Origin: Ruegeria arenilitoris
Lineage (GTDB): Bacteria; Pseudomonadota; Alphaproteobacteria; Rhodobacterales; Rhodobacteraceae
DNA length: 64,000 nt
Assembly: GCF_042675705.1 (NCBI RefSeq)
Contig: NZ_JBHTJJ010000006.1
Direction: 5' to 3' (one strand)
Notes under the pieces: generated by a model
What the model saw: the letters and a program-made list of their open reading frames with translations, nothing else
The model's database searches: none
Told to the model about the DNA's origin: nothing
Position numbers and translations under genes: made by a program
In this document: positions 10,067-18,372 of the stretch, in pieces
Numbering within the stretch: position 1 is the stretch's first letter
Layout: each line of letters starts with the position of its first letter

Positions 10067-10762
10067 ATGGCTTCGACTGCAAAGAAAATTCTGATCGTCC
10101 TGACATCGCATGACCAGCTGGGCGACACCGGAGAAAAGACCGGGTTCTGGCTCGAGGAGTTGGCCGCTCCGTATTACGTGTTCAAGGATGCCGAGGCGGA
10201 ACTGACGCTGGCCTCGCCCAAAGGCGGGCAGCCGCCGCTGGACCCCAAAAGCAGCGCACCCGACAGCCAGACCGACGATACCCGCCGGTTCGAGGCCGAC
10301 CCCGAAGCGACGACAGCATTGGCCAACACGGTCAAACTGTCCGAGGTGAACGCCCAGGACTATGACGCGATCTTCTATCCCGGTGGGCACGGGCCGCTGT
10401 GGGACCTTGTGTCGGATGAGAAATCGATTGATCTGATCGAGGCGTTCTGGTCAGCGGGGAAACCGGTCAGCGCCGTGTGTCACGCCCCGATCGTTCTGGC
10501 GCACACCAAGGCCGCGGACGGGTCGCCGCTGGTCAAGGGTCGTACCGTCACCGGCTTCACGAATGAAGAAGAAGACGCCGTCGGCCTGACGAATATCGTG
10601 CCTTTGCTGGTCGAGGATACGATGAAGGACCGGGGCGCACAGTTCAGCAAGGTGGAGCCGTTCCAACCTCACGCGGTGCAGGACGGCAAACTGATCACCG
10701 GGCAGAACCCGGCTTCGTCCGCTGCGGTTGCGAGGAAAGTGCTTGAGGCGTTTGAGGCCTGA
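10067..10762 (+). CDS. DJ-1/PfpI (Hsp31-like) class I glutamine amidotransferase-fold protein
   Basis: The product has 231 residues. The nucleophile elbow SAVCHAP (Cys about 140) and the preceding YPGGHGPLWDL motif define the DJ-1/PfpI superfamily, close to the Hsp31/HchA-like clade. An acidic residue in the early GEKTGFWLEE segment is the usual partner of the Cys. Members act as glutathione-independent glyoxalases, protein or DNA deglycases, or chaperones. The reaction here is not settled by sequence. AGGAGA precedes the ATG, and the divergent LysR gene is the likely regulator. Confidence 0.9.
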   Translation: MASTAKKILIVLTSHDQLGDTGEKTGFWLEELAAPYYVFKDAEAELTLASPKGGQPPLDPKSSAPDSQTDDTRRFEADPEATTALANTVKLSEVNAQDYDAIFYPGGHGPLWDLVSDEKSIDLIEAFWSAGKPVSAVCHAPIVLAHTKAADGSPLVKGRTVTGFTNEEEDAVGLTNIVPLLVEDTMKDRGAQFSKVEPFQPHAVQDGKLITGQNPASSAAVARKVLEAFEA

Positions 10763-10781
10763 GGACGTTCAATGCGGAACA

Positions 10782-10810
10782 GGGCGGGGCGTGATGCGCC
10801 CCGCCCCTTC
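10782..10810. terminator. Terminator between PfpI and peroxiredoxin genes
   Basis: GGGCGGGGCG (10782-10791) pairs with CGCCCCGCCC (10797-10806), followed by a C/T tract. It lies between convergent genes. Confidence 0.75.
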
Positions 10811-10816
10811 TTTGCG

Positions 10817-11467
10817 TCAGCTCGGCGCTTTGGTCTTGCGCAGATAGGGGAAGATCGTCTCGAACTCGCCGAACTTCTCCTTGGCTTCGTCATTCGAAAC
10901 CGACGGCGGGATGATTACGTCTTCGCCCGGCACCCAGTTGGCCGGAGTGGCCACGCCCTTGGCGCTCATTTGCAGGCCGTCCAGCGCGCGCAGGATCTCG
11001 GCAAAGTTTCGGCCCACGGTCATCGGATAGGTCATCGACAGTTTCAGCTGCTTGTCCGGCCCGATGATGAAGACTGAGCGCACCGTGGCGCTGTCTGCCG
11101 GGGTTCGGCCGTCGGGCAGATATGCCTCGGCCGGCAGCATGTCGAAGGCTTTGGACACTGCCAGTCCGTCATCGGCGATGATCGGAAAGCCGGGGTTGGC
11201 CTTGCCATAGGCCTCGATGTCCTTCTTCCACTTCTTGTGGTCCTCGACTCCATCGACCGAAACACCGATCACCTTGGTGTTGCGCTTGGCCCATTCGTCG
11301 TTCAACTGCGCCACGGCCGAAAACTCGGTGGTGCAGACCGGAGTGAAATCCTTGGGGTGCGAGAACAGGATCGCCCAGCTGTCGCCGATCCAGTCGTGGA
11401 ACTGGATGGTGCCCTGATCCGTTTCAGCGGTGAAATTGGGGACGGTATCGTTGATGCGCAAACCCAT
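10817..11467 (-). CDS. 1-Cys peroxiredoxin (Prx6 type)
   Basis: This 216-residue thioredoxin-fold peroxidase carries the peroxidatic Cys in HPKDFTPVCTTEFSAVA (Cys about 46). The long C-terminal arm (PANWVPGEDVIIPP) is typical of Prx6, and there is no obvious resolving Cys. It reduces H2O2 or alkyl hydroperoxides in the cytosol with an external thiol. GGAGA lies about 7 bases before the ATG. It sits between the PfpI gene and the divergent aldehyde dehydrogenase gene, which suggests a small carbonyl/oxidative stress neighbourhood (inference). Confidence 0.95.
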   Translation of the reverse strand: MGLRINDTVPNFTAETDQGTIQFHDWIGDSWAILFSHPKDFTPVCTTEFSAVAQLNDEWAKRNTKVIGVSVDGVEDHKKWKKDIEAYGKANPGFPIIADDGLAVSKAFDMLPAEAYLPDGRTPADSATVRSVFIIGPDKQLKLSMTYPMTVGRNFAEILRALDGLQMSAKGVATPANWVPGEDVIIPPSVSNDEAKEKFGEFETIFPYLRKTKAPS

Positions 11468-11643
11468 GATGCATCTCCTTTCCTGTGAAAACCCGAGTCG
11501 GTTGGTGCAAACCTAATCACTTTGCCCTCAGGTTAAACCATTGATGTGGTACAGGGGCAAAAAACGTGCGATCAATAATTTGATCAAATTTCCAGAATTG
11601 CCTTGCCCCAAGGGGGCCGCAGTGACAGAGTGCCCCAGAAAAC

Positions 11644-11657
11644 CGACCGCGCGGTCG
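11644..11657. promoter_or_regulatory. 14-bp perfect palindrome upstream of aldehyde dehydrogenase
   Basis: CGACCGCGCGGTCG is self-complementary and centred 34 bases before the ATG at 11685. It could be an operator for a TetR-type repressor, but no regulator is next to it. Confidence 0.3.
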
Positions 11658-11684
11658 AATGAATGCGGATCAAGAGGACACGCC

Positions 11685-13124
11685 ATGATCGAGAAACGCG
11701 ACTTTTACATCAACGGCCAGTGGGTCGCCCCCAGACAGCCAAATGATTTCCATGTGATCGACCCCTCGACTGAGGAGCCCTGCACGGTGATCTCGCTGGG
11801 CGGTCAGGCCGATACCGACGCGGCCGTGGCGGCAGCCAAGGCGGCGCTGCCGGGCTGGATGGCCACGCCGGTCGAAGAGCGCATCGCGCTGGTGGAAAAG
11901 CTGATCGAGATCTACCCCACCCGCGCCGAAGACCTCGCGCAGGCGATGTCGATGGAGATGGGCGCGCCGATCGACATGTCGCGCACCCAGCAGGTGGGCG
12001 CCGGGATCTGGCATCTGAAGAATTTCATTCGCGCGGCAAAGAATTTCCAGTTCGAACGCCCCTTGGGCGATCACGCCCCCAATGACCGGATCATCTACGA
12101 GGCGGTCGGCGTCGCCGCGCTGATCACCCCTTGGAACTGGCCGATGAACCAGATCACGCTCAAGGTGGGCGCGGCGGCGATCGCGGGCTGCACCATGGTT
12201 CTGAAACCCTCCGAGCAAAGCCCGCTGAACGCGATGATCTTTGCCGAGATGATGCACGAGGCGGGCTTCCCCGCCGGTGTCTTCAACCTAGTGAACGGGG
12301 ACGGGGCCGGCGTGGGCACTCAGCTTTCAGGCCACCCGGACGTCGACATGGTCAGCTTCACCGGCTCGACCCGTGCGGGCACGGCGATCTCCAAGAACGC
12401 CGCCGACACGCTGAAGAAGGTGCACCTGGAGCTGGGCGGCAAAGGCGCCAACGTGATCTTTGCCGATGCCGATGACAAGGCGATCAAGCGCGGCGTGCTG
12501 CACATGATGAACAACACCGGTCAGAGCTGCAACGCGCCCAGCCGGATGCTGGTGCAGCGCCCGATCTATGATCAAGCGGTGGAAACCGCGGCCGAGGTGG
12601 CCAACAAGGTCACCGTGGGCCCGGCGAAGCAGGAAGGCCGCCATATCGGCCCCGTCGTGAACGAGCTGCAATGGACCAAGATTCAAGCCCTGATCCAGAA
12701 AGGCATCGACGAGGGTGCGCGCCTGGTCGCCGGCGGTCCCGGTCGCCCCGAAGGGTTCAACAAAGGCTATTTCGTGCGCCCCACCGTGTTTGCCGACGCC
12801 AACAACCAGATGTCCATCGCGCGCGAGGAAATCTTTGGCCCGGTCCTGACGATGATCCCCTTTGACACCGAGGAAGAGGCCATCGAGATCGCCAATGACA
12901 CGCCCTATGGCCTGACCAACTATGTTCAGACGCAGGACGGTGCCCGCGCCAACCGCATGGCGCAGCACTTGCGCTCGGGCATGGTCGAGATGAACGGCCA
13001 ATCGCGCGCTGCCGGTTCGCCCTTTGGCGGCATGAAACAGTCCGGCAACGGGCGTGAAGGCGGTGTCTGGGGACTTGAGGACTTCCTCGAGGTCAAAGCC
13101 GTCAGCGGCTGGACCCCGGAATAA
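11685..13124 (+). CDS. Aldehyde dehydrogenase family protein
   Basis: I took ATG 11685 (479 aa), preceded by AGAGGA. The longer reading adds 48 residues outside the family. The NAD(P)-dependent aldehyde dehydrogenase landmarks are ALITPWNWPMNQ (cofactor loop), FTGSTRAG, the general base Glu in LELGGKGAN, the catalytic Cys in NTGQSCNAPSR, and EIFGPVLTM. The Cys sequence differs from betB-type enzymes (GQVCSNGTR) and matches broad-range ALDHs. The substrate is unknown. The gene is divergent from the peroxiredoxin gene. A strong terminator follows. Confidence 0.92.
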   Translation: MIEKRDFYINGQWVAPRQPNDFHVIDPSTEEPCTVISLGGQADTDAAVAAAKAALPGWMATPVEERIALVEKLIEIYPTRAEDLAQAMSMEMGAPIDMSRTQQVGAGIWHLKNFIRAAKNFQFERPLGDHAPNDRIIYEAVGVAALITPWNWPMNQITLKVGAAAIAGCTMVLKPSEQSPLNAMIFAEMMHEAGFPAGVFNLVNGDGAGVGTQLSGHPDVDMVSFTGSTRAGTAISKNAADTLKKVHLELGGKGANVIFADADDKAIKRGVLHMMNNTGQSCNAPSRMLVQRPIYDQAVETAAEVANKVTVGPAKQEGRHIGPVVNELQWTKIQALIQKGIDEGARLVAGGPGRPEGFNKGYFVRPTVFADANNQMSIAREEIFGPVLTMIPFDTEEEAIEIANDTPYGLTNYVQTQDGARANRMAQHLRSGMVEMNGQSRAAGSPFGGMKQSGNGREGGVWGLEDFLEVKAVSGWTPE

Positions 13125-13147
13125 ACCCGGCACGGGAACGCAAAAAT

Positions 13148-13181
13148 GCGGGGCAAGGCGCGGACAGGCGCCTTGCCCCGC
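13148..13181. terminator. Long hairpin between convergent genes
   Basis: A perfect 14-bp stem, GCGGGGCAAGGCGC (13148-13161) with GCGCCTTGCCCCGC (13168-13181), has a 6-base loop. On the minus strand it is followed by ATTTTTG, so it best serves the gene at 13187-13621. Confidence 0.8.
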
Positions 13182-13186
13182 TTGCG

Positions 13187-13621
13187 TCAGGCCGGGCGCA
13201 CCACCAGTTGTAGTTCGCCGTTCGACGTGTGACGGGCCGACCGTCCGTCCCAGCCGATCTGACCGCTGACGCGCTGCCTGAATGAGGAGAAGCTGTCAAA
13301 GGTAACCACGTCGACCGGGGTGTCGAACTGCAGGGTGATCCGCCGCTGCGCACCGTCGCCCAGCATCGTCAGGCCGCGGATTTCCCCGGTAAAGGGCTGG
13401 CCCAGATAGGTGCCCCGCACGCGGTCTCCGACCTTCAGGTGCAGCCGGTTTCCGGCCATCGCGTGCAACGTGTTCCAGTCACGCGCGCCGTGTTGATGGG
13501 CGATCATCTCAAGCGATTGCGCATGGCTCAGGGCCACGCCAGCGCCACGCAGTTTCTCGCGCAGGCGTTTGGCCTGCACTTTCAGCTCGCCCACGGGGGC
13601 GATGTTTTGGGTCTGTGTCAT
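13187..13621 (-). CDS. Glyoxalase-superfamily-related protein (Glyoxalase_8-like)
   Basis: The start at 13621 gives 144 residues, with a GAGG site upstream. An in-frame ATG 18 bases earlier is possible. Residues about 15-55 (LRGAGVALSHAQSLEMIAHQ, then GARDWNTLHA) match the short helical domain often called glyoxalase-related protein, found fused to or beside glyoxalase-like folds. The C-terminal part is a small beta-rich module (VGDRVRGTYLGQPFTGEI) of unknown role. No metal-binding glyoxalase residues are evident, so catalytic function should not be assumed. Confidence 0.7.
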   Translation of the reverse strand: MTQTQNIAPVGELKVQAKRLREKLRGAGVALSHAQSLEMIAHQHGARDWNTLHAMAGNRLHLKVGDRVRGTYLGQPFTGEIRGLTMLGDGAQRRITLQFDTPVDVVTFDSFSSFRQRVSGQIGWDGRSARHTSNGELQLVVRPA

Positions 13622-13798
13622 GTCTTGCCTCGTTTCCATGAACGGGCGCGAGTATTGGACGGGGCTCGCCTTGCCATCCGCGCGCCGGGAAAGGGCAACA
13701 GATGTGGTTTGAACCGGGTTTCACCAAAGCCATAAGGCCGCGAGCGGCAGGAGACCCGAACCTGCGTGCCTTGTGGCAGGCGCGGAACCCCAAGTCAA

Positions 13799-14659
13799 TC
13801 AGGCATCGGCCTGCGCCGCCTCATAGGCCAGCATGGCGCGTTTGACGGGCAACCCCCAGTGATAGCCGCCCAGCCCCCCCGATTTGCGCAGCGCACGGTG
13901 GCAGGGGATCAGCCAGCTGACCGGGTTGCGGCCCACCGCCGTGCCCACCGCCCGCACCGCCTGCGGCGTGCCCACGGCCTGCGCGATCTGGGAATAGGTC
14001 GTCACCTGGCCCGAAGGGATCTGCATCAGCGCCTCCCACACCTTGATCTGCAAGGGTGAGCCGATCAGGTACAGCGGCGTCGGCTCCAGGCGGTCGCTGG
14101 CCGCGCCAAAGGCCGACAGGACCCACGGGCGCAGGCGCATCGGATCCTCGACATAGTCGGCCAGGGGCCAGCGCGACAGCATGTCCTGCATCGCGGCCTC
14201 TTCGCCGGTCTCGGCGGAAAAGGCCATGCCGCAGATGCCCTTGGCCGTGCCCATCACCAGCGCCGGGCCAAAAGGGCTTTCGAACCAGCCCCAATAGATG
14301 GTCAGCCCCGCGCCCTTGCGGGCGTATTCGCCGGGGCTCATCGCCTCCCATTTCAGAAACAGGTCGTACAGGCGGCCGCTGCCGGACAGACCGACGCTGT
14401 GCGCGGTCTCCAGCATGGTGAAGCGCTCGCGCAGCAGCGCCTTGGCATGGCCCAGCGTCAGATATTGCTGGTAGCGTTTCGGCGACACGCCTGTCCAGCG
14501 CGAGAACAGGCGCTGGAAATGAGCGGGGCTCATGTCCATCTGGCGGGCCAATTCTTCCAACGACAGCGACTCGCCGCCTTGGTCGATCAGCTCGATCGCG
14601 CGCCGCATCACGTTGTAGTGGTAACCGGATTCGGATGTCTGGACGTTCATGGCATTCAC
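13799..14659 (-). CDS. AraC-type regulator fused to O6-alkylguanine-DNA methyltransferase (Ada-like, lacking the Zn domain)
   Basis: The product has 286 residues. Residues about 15-110 form an AraC/XylS helix-turn-helix pair (LARQMDMSPAHFQRLFSRWTGVSPKRYQQ is spread over about 35-65). Residues about 120-280 are the methyltransferase, with the acceptor Cys in SWLIPCHRAL. E. coli Ada also has an N-terminal Cys4 zinc domain that repairs phosphotriesters, and it is absent here. The protein should repair O6-alkylguanine, and it may regulate genes, but the methylation switch of Ada is missing. The gene is divergent from nth, another repair gene. Confidence 0.92.
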   Translation of the reverse strand: MNAMNVQTSESGYHYNVMRRAIELIDQGGESLSLEELARQMDMSPAHFQRLFSRWTGVSPKRYQQYLTLGHAKALLRERFTMLETAHSVGLSGSGRLYDLFLKWEAMSPGEYARKGAGLTIYWGWFESPFGPALVMGTAKGICGMAFSAETGEEAAMQDMLSRWPLADYVEDPMRLRPWVLSAFGAASDRLEPTPLYLIGSPLQIKVWEALMQIPSGQVTTYSQIAQAVGTPQAVRAVGTAVGRNPVSWLIPCHRALRKSGGLGGYHWGLPVKRAMLAYEAAQADA

Positions 14660-14782
14660 CTTGTTGTGGCTTGCCCCATCCTAGCCGGGCCGGGCCCGAC
14701 GGTGCGACCCGAAACTTGCGCATTGCCGGTGCGGCGGGCTTTGGGCTTGTCACCCGGCACCGCGGGCGGCATTAAGGCCCGG

Positions 14783-15427
14783 ATGGCAAAGCAGCTTGAT
14801 TATCACACGATCCGCGAGATCTTTACCCGGTTCCAGCAGGCCGACCCCGAACCCAAGGGCGAGCTTGAGCATGTGAACGTGTATACGTTGGTCGTCGCCG
14901 TGGCGCTGTCGGCGCAGGCAACCGATGCAGGCGTCAACAAGGCTACCCGCGCGCTCTTCAAGATCGCCGATACCCCGCAGAAGATGCTCGACCTCGGCGA
15001 AGAGGGGCTGATCGAGCACATCAAGACCATCGGCCTGTTCCGCCAGAAGGCCAAGAACGTCATAAAAATGTCGCGCATTCTGGTCGAGGAATACGGCGGC
15101 GAGGTCCCCAACTCGCGCGCCGCGCTGCAGTCGCTGCCGGGCGTCGGGCGCAAGACCGCGAACGTGGTGCTGAACATGTGGTGGCGATACCCGGCGCAGG
15201 CGGTCGACACGCATATCTTTCGCGTCGGCAACCGCACCGGCATCTGCCCCGGCAAGGACGTGGACGCCGTGGAACGCGCCATCGAAGACAATATCCCTGT
15301 GGACTTTCAGCTTCACGCCCATCATTGGCTGATCCTGCACGGCCGCTACCACTGCAAGGCGCGCAAGCCGCAATGCGGCACCTGCCTGATCCGCGACCTG
15401 TGCCAATTCGAGGACAAGACCCTATGA
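14783..15427 (+). CDS. nth: Endonuclease III
   Basis: This 214-residue protein is a DNA glycosylase/AP lyase for oxidised pyrimidines. It has the helix-hairpin-helix LPGVGRKTANVVLN with the catalytic Lys, the VDTHIFRV segment with the catalytic Asp, and a C-terminal 4Fe-4S loop C-x6-C-x2-C-x5-C (CKARKPQCGTCLIRDLC). The start at 14783 matches the family N terminus. Longer in-frame extensions run into the divergent Ada-like gene. Its TGA overlaps the ATG of the adenosine kinase gene (ATGA), so the two are translationally coupled. Confidence 0.97.
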   Translation: MAKQLDYHTIREIFTRFQQADPEPKGELEHVNVYTLVVAVALSAQATDAGVNKATRALFKIADTPQKMLDLGEEGLIEHIKTIGLFRQKAKNVIKMSRILVEEYGGEVPNSRAALQSLPGVGRKTANVVLNMWWRYPAQAVDTHIFRVGNRTGICPGKDVDAVERAIEDNIPVDFQLHAHHWLILHGRYHCKARKPQCGTCLIRDLCQFEDKTL

Positions 15428-16413
15428 AAACCTATCACCTGACCGGCATCGGCAACGCCGTTGTGGACGTCATCTCTCAGGCCGACGATAGCTTTCTCGA
15501 GATGATGGGGATCGAGAAGGGCATCATGCAGCTGATCGAGCGGGAACGCGGCGAGGTGCTGTATGCGGCCATGGAAAACCGGGTGCAGACCCCGGGCGGT
15601 TCGGTGGCCAACACCATCGCGGGCGCGGGTGCTCTGGGACTGGACGCGGCCTTCATCGGGCGAGTGCACGATGATGCGCTGGGCCGGTTCTACGCCGATG
15701 CGATGAACGAGGACGGCGTGGATTTCGTGAACCCGCCGGTGCCTGGGGGCGAGCTGCCGACCTCGCGCTCGATGATCTTCGTCTCGCCCGATGGCGAACG
15801 GTCGATGAACACCTATCTGGGCATCTCGTCGGAACTGTCCTCGACGGACGTGCCGGCCGAGGTGGCAGGCAACAGCCAGATCATGTTCCTCGAGGGGTAT
15901 CTGTTCGACAAAGAGAAGGGCAAGACCGCCTTTCTCGAGGCCGCGCGCGACTGCCGCAACGGCGGCGGCAAGACCGGCATCGCCATTTCCGACCCGTTTT
16001 GCGTCGAGCGTCACCGCACCGATTTCCTGCTGCTGATCGAACACGAACTGGATTTCGTGATCGGCAACGAGGCCGAGATCAAATCGCTGTTCGAGACCGA
16101 TGACCTGGAAGAGGCGCTGGCCAAGACCGCTGCGATCTGCCCGCTGGTGGTCTGCACCCGTTCGGGCGATGGAGTGACGGTTCTGCACGACGGCACGCGC
16201 ATCGATGTACCGGTCGAGAAAGTGGTGCCGGTGGACGCCACCGGCGCGGGCGACCAGTTCGCCGCCGGGTTCCTTTTCGGCATGGCGACGGGCCGCGACT
16301 ATGAAACCTGCGCCAGAATAGGCAACGTCTGCGCCCGAGAAGTGATCAGCCATATCGGCCCGCGGCCGGATACCAACGTGCTGGAGTTGTTGCGGGAAGA
16401 AGGGTTGGTGTGA
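15424..16413 (+). CDS. Adenosine kinase (PfkB family)
   Basis: The product is 329 residues long. The PfkB/ribokinase fold is shown by the N-terminal GIGNAVVDVISQ strand, the substrate loop TPGGSVANTIAGAGALG, and the ATP/anion-hole signature DATGAGDQFAAGFLFG with the catalytic Asp (about 286-301). In alphaproteobacteria this subgroup is annotated as adenosine kinase, which recycles adenosine to AMP. Neighbouring sugar kinases remain possible. The last 53 bases (16361-16413) are repeated in diverged form at 17289-17341. Confidence 0.85.
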   Translation: MKTYHLTGIGNAVVDVISQADDSFLEMMGIEKGIMQLIERERGEVLYAAMENRVQTPGGSVANTIAGAGALGLDAAFIGRVHDDALGRFYADAMNEDGVDFVNPPVPGGELPTSRSMIFVSPDGERSMNTYLGISSELSSTDVPAEVAGNSQIMFLEGYLFDKEKGKTAFLEAARDCRNGGGKTGIAISDPFCVERHRTDFLLLIEHELDFVIGNEAEIKSLFETDDLEEALAKTAAICPLVVCTRSGDGVTVLHDGTRIDVPVEKVVPVDATGAGDQFAAGFLFGMATGRDYETCARIGNVCAREVISHIGPRPDTNVLELLREEGLV

Positions 16414-16480
16414 TTGCTATGTAAGCAATAAGTTGCCACGAGCCATTCACAAGTCTTAGCTAAAGAAGTGAGAAGCTAAG

Positions 16481-17101
16481 TTGACCAACCCAGACGACTC
16501 TGAGGAGCTCTGCCGCTGGGCGCGGATCATGAACAAATCACATGGCTATGGCGGAGTTTTTAATCATGAAACGCCTGAAGACAAAGCCATAGTGGAAGTG
16601 AGTACTGCAAACGAATGGCGACGAGCGGTCGCCTCCGAATTTGGATTAGCTGTTGGCGAGCCAGAGCAAAATCCACATGACCCGCCCGATTGCTTCGTTC
16701 AATTTTCGGGCCGTCGCCTGAGTGTTGAACTGGTCCAGCTTATTAACCCCAATCATAAGCGGCGCGCCTCAAACGGTGAGTCACCATACATGCGGCCATT
16801 GTTTGAGGACATGCAGTGGACGAAGTGTCGACTTATCTCCGAACTTAACGAACTCATCCGCAACAAGGGGGAAAAATACCAACAACGTGGAACTCAAATT
16901 GACGTTTTGTTGATTCACACCGCAGAAACTTGGCTGCGTTTCGATACGGCGAAAGAATGGCTCGATACGATTTCTATTCGACCGCACCGGAATATTGCCA
17001 ACGCTTTCCTTCTATTTGAATATGAGCCGGGAAGAGGCACCAAATGCTGGCCAGTGTCTTTTCTCTATGGTGACTTAATTTCGGAAAAGAACGCAGGCTA
17101 A
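16481..17101 (+). CDS. Hypothetical protein in AT-richer cargo segment
   Basis: I do not recognise this 206-residue protein. The frame opens at TTG 16481 with only a weak purine-rich site upstream. ATG 16529 (190 aa) is the alternative. The composition is visibly lower in GC than its neighbours, with codons such as AAA, TTA and ATA. A segment PPDCFVQFSGRRLSVELVQL has an Asp on one strand and Glu-x-x-Gln on the next. Further strands are IDVLLIHTAE and NAFLLFEYEPG. This vaguely recalls PD-(D/E)xK nuclease folds, but that is a guess. It lies between adenosine kinase and a duplicated rppH fragment and looks acquired. Confidence 0.55.
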   Translation: MTNPDDSEELCRWARIMNKSHGYGGVFNHETPEDKAIVEVSTANEWRRAVASEFGLAVGEPEQNPHDPPDCFVQFSGRRLSVELVQLINPNHKRRASNGESPYMRPLFEDMQWTKCRLISELNELIRNKGEKYQQRGTQIDVLLIHTAETWLRFDTAKEWLDTISIRPHRNIANAFLLFEYEPGRGTKCWPVSFLYGDLISEKNAG

Positions 17102-17146
17102 AATCCTACGTCAATGGTTTCCCGGCACTGAGCAAAACAAGACTTT

Positions 17147-17287
17147 TCACCCCCAGTACCGCCAAAACGCCTCCCTCACCCGCTCGTAGACCGCGCGCTT
17201 GAAGGGCACGATCTCGGCGATCAGGCGGTTGGGGTCCTGCCATGTCCAGCGGTTGAACTCGCGGCCGTTTCGATGTCGGCCTGATCG
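17147..17287 (-). pseudogene. Diverged duplicate of the rppH 3' end
   Basis: The last 36 codons read EFNRWTWQDPNRLIAEIVPF and onward to a stop at 17147. They parallel the real RppH C terminus at 18373-18858 (EFTRWKWQDPDRLIAEIVPF). By eye, 102 of 114 aligned bases agree. Upstream the homology continues as DDQADIET, but in another frame, so a deletion of about 4 bases has broken it. There is no start, no Nudix box and no plausible ribosome site, so it is a remnant. Confidence 0.85.
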
Positions 17288-17288
17288 T

Positions 17289-17341
17289 CGCGGCCGGATA
17301 CCAACGTGCTGGAGATGTTGCAGAAAGAAGGGTTGGTCTGA
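17289..17341 (+). pseudogene. Diverged duplicate of the adenosine kinase 3' end
   Basis: These 53 bases repeat the last 17 codons of the adenosine kinase gene, including the stop (RPDTNVLEMLQKEGLV against RPDTNVLELLREEGLV). By eye 49 of 53 bases agree with 16361-16413. The fragment directly abuts the rppH fragment, back to back. Confidence 0.85.
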
Positions 17342-17349
17342 GGTCAAAC

Positions 17350-18276
17350 CTACTTTTTAGGTTCGTTCGCGATCACGGTGGTCAAGGTGCGTGTCGTTCG
17401 GCTTCGGGTGATTGCGATCGCTCCAAGAACCAAAGCGCAGGCTATGGCTTGGGGCGCCGTGATTGCTTCGCCAAAAGCAACAAATCCGACCACGAACATC
17501 GTTGGCAATTCTATGCTTCCGACGACCGCGGTTTTAGAGGCGCCGATCAACGGCGAGCAGATCGTGTAGATGAGCTGCGGCACAAGCGCCGTGACCAGGC
17601 CGATCCCGACGATCAAGATCCAGTCGGATTGCCCCTCCGGGAGCAACTGTTGCACATCGGCACTCAGCATCAGCGGCAGGAGCCCAAGAACCGATCCCAA
17701 GGAAACCGAGGCTATGCGCGCAAGCGGCGCGATGCGGGACAGCCTGTGGACCAAAACACAAATACCGAAACCAAAGCCGAACGGGGCCGCCAGTGCCACT
17801 AAAAGAGTAGGTATGTGTTGTGGGGACACGGATGCGGGCGAACCAGCAATGATTGCCGCCAGAACGATAAGGCCAGAAGCGAGCAAGGCGCGCCGCGTGG
17901 CTGGATCAGAGAAAAGCGCCCAGGCAATGACCAATGTAAAAACCGGATAGGTCATGTAGAGCACGCCCACGGTTGACGCGGGCAAGGCCTCCAAAGCCGT
18001 TACGTATCCAATCCACCCAAGCCCCATCACGGCTCCTGCCGAAAGGCCCCAACAAATCTCGCGCCAAGCTTTGCGGTGCATGACGAGAACGGGCAGCAGC
18101 AGAATTGCCGCGACGATGTAGCGGTAGAATGCGACGGCATAGGGTGCGACGCCCTGCTGCGTCAGCCCTCTGCTGAAATAGGGCACCAGCCCAAAGCAGA
18201 TCGACGCGAAAAGAACGCCTGCAACCGCAAGCGCATAGGGAATAGCCGGTCCGGTTTGTGTTGAGGTCTTTGCCAT
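17350..18276 (-). CDS. EamA/DMT family transporter
   Basis: This 308-residue inner-membrane protein has about ten hydrophobic helices arranged as two EamA repeats (about 15-145 and 160-295). The ATG at 18276 (MAKTST) is preferred to the in-frame TTG two codons upstream. DMT carriers export or import small metabolites such as amino acids. The substrate here is unknown. It occupies the second copy of the adk/rppH interval, so it looks like cargo in a recombining locus. Its composition is slightly less GC-rich than the core genes. Confidence 0.88.
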   Translation of the reverse strand: MAKTSTQTGPAIPYALAVAGVLFASICFGLVPYFSRGLTQQGVAPYAVAFYRYIVAAILLLPVLVMHRKAWREICWGLSAGAVMGLGWIGYVTALEALPASTVGVLYMTYPVFTLVIAWALFSDPATRRALLASGLIVLAAIIAGSPASVSPQHIPTLLVALAAPFGFGFGICVLVHRLSRIAPLARIASVSLGSVLGLLPLMLSADVQQLLPEGQSDWILIVGIGLVTALVPQLIYTICSPLIGASKTAVVGSIELPTMFVVGFVAFGEAITAPQAIACALVLGAIAITRSRTTRTLTTVIANEPKK

Positions 18277-18372
18277 GAACAAGGGCTAGCACAGGTTCGC
18301 GAAATCCATAACAGAGTTCCATGGACTAGGCACCTTGTCCGCAACCCGGAACCCGCTTGACCGAGTTCTAGT

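Noticed and set aside
13640..13798. Possible tRNA-like or structured RNA near GGTTCGGGTCTCCTGCC on the minus strand
   Set aside because: A T-loop-like string is present, but no matching acceptor, D-arm or anticodon stem can be drawn.
13821..14753. 310-codon second frame over the AraC/methyltransferase gene
   Set aside because: It is the same strand in another frame. The AraC and PCHR motifs lie only in the frame annotated at 13799-14659.
17147..17347. 66-codon minus-strand frame as an independent gene
   Set aside because: Its C-terminal half is an rppH remnant and its N-terminal half reads backwards through the adenosine kinase remnant, so it is a chance fusion of two fragments.
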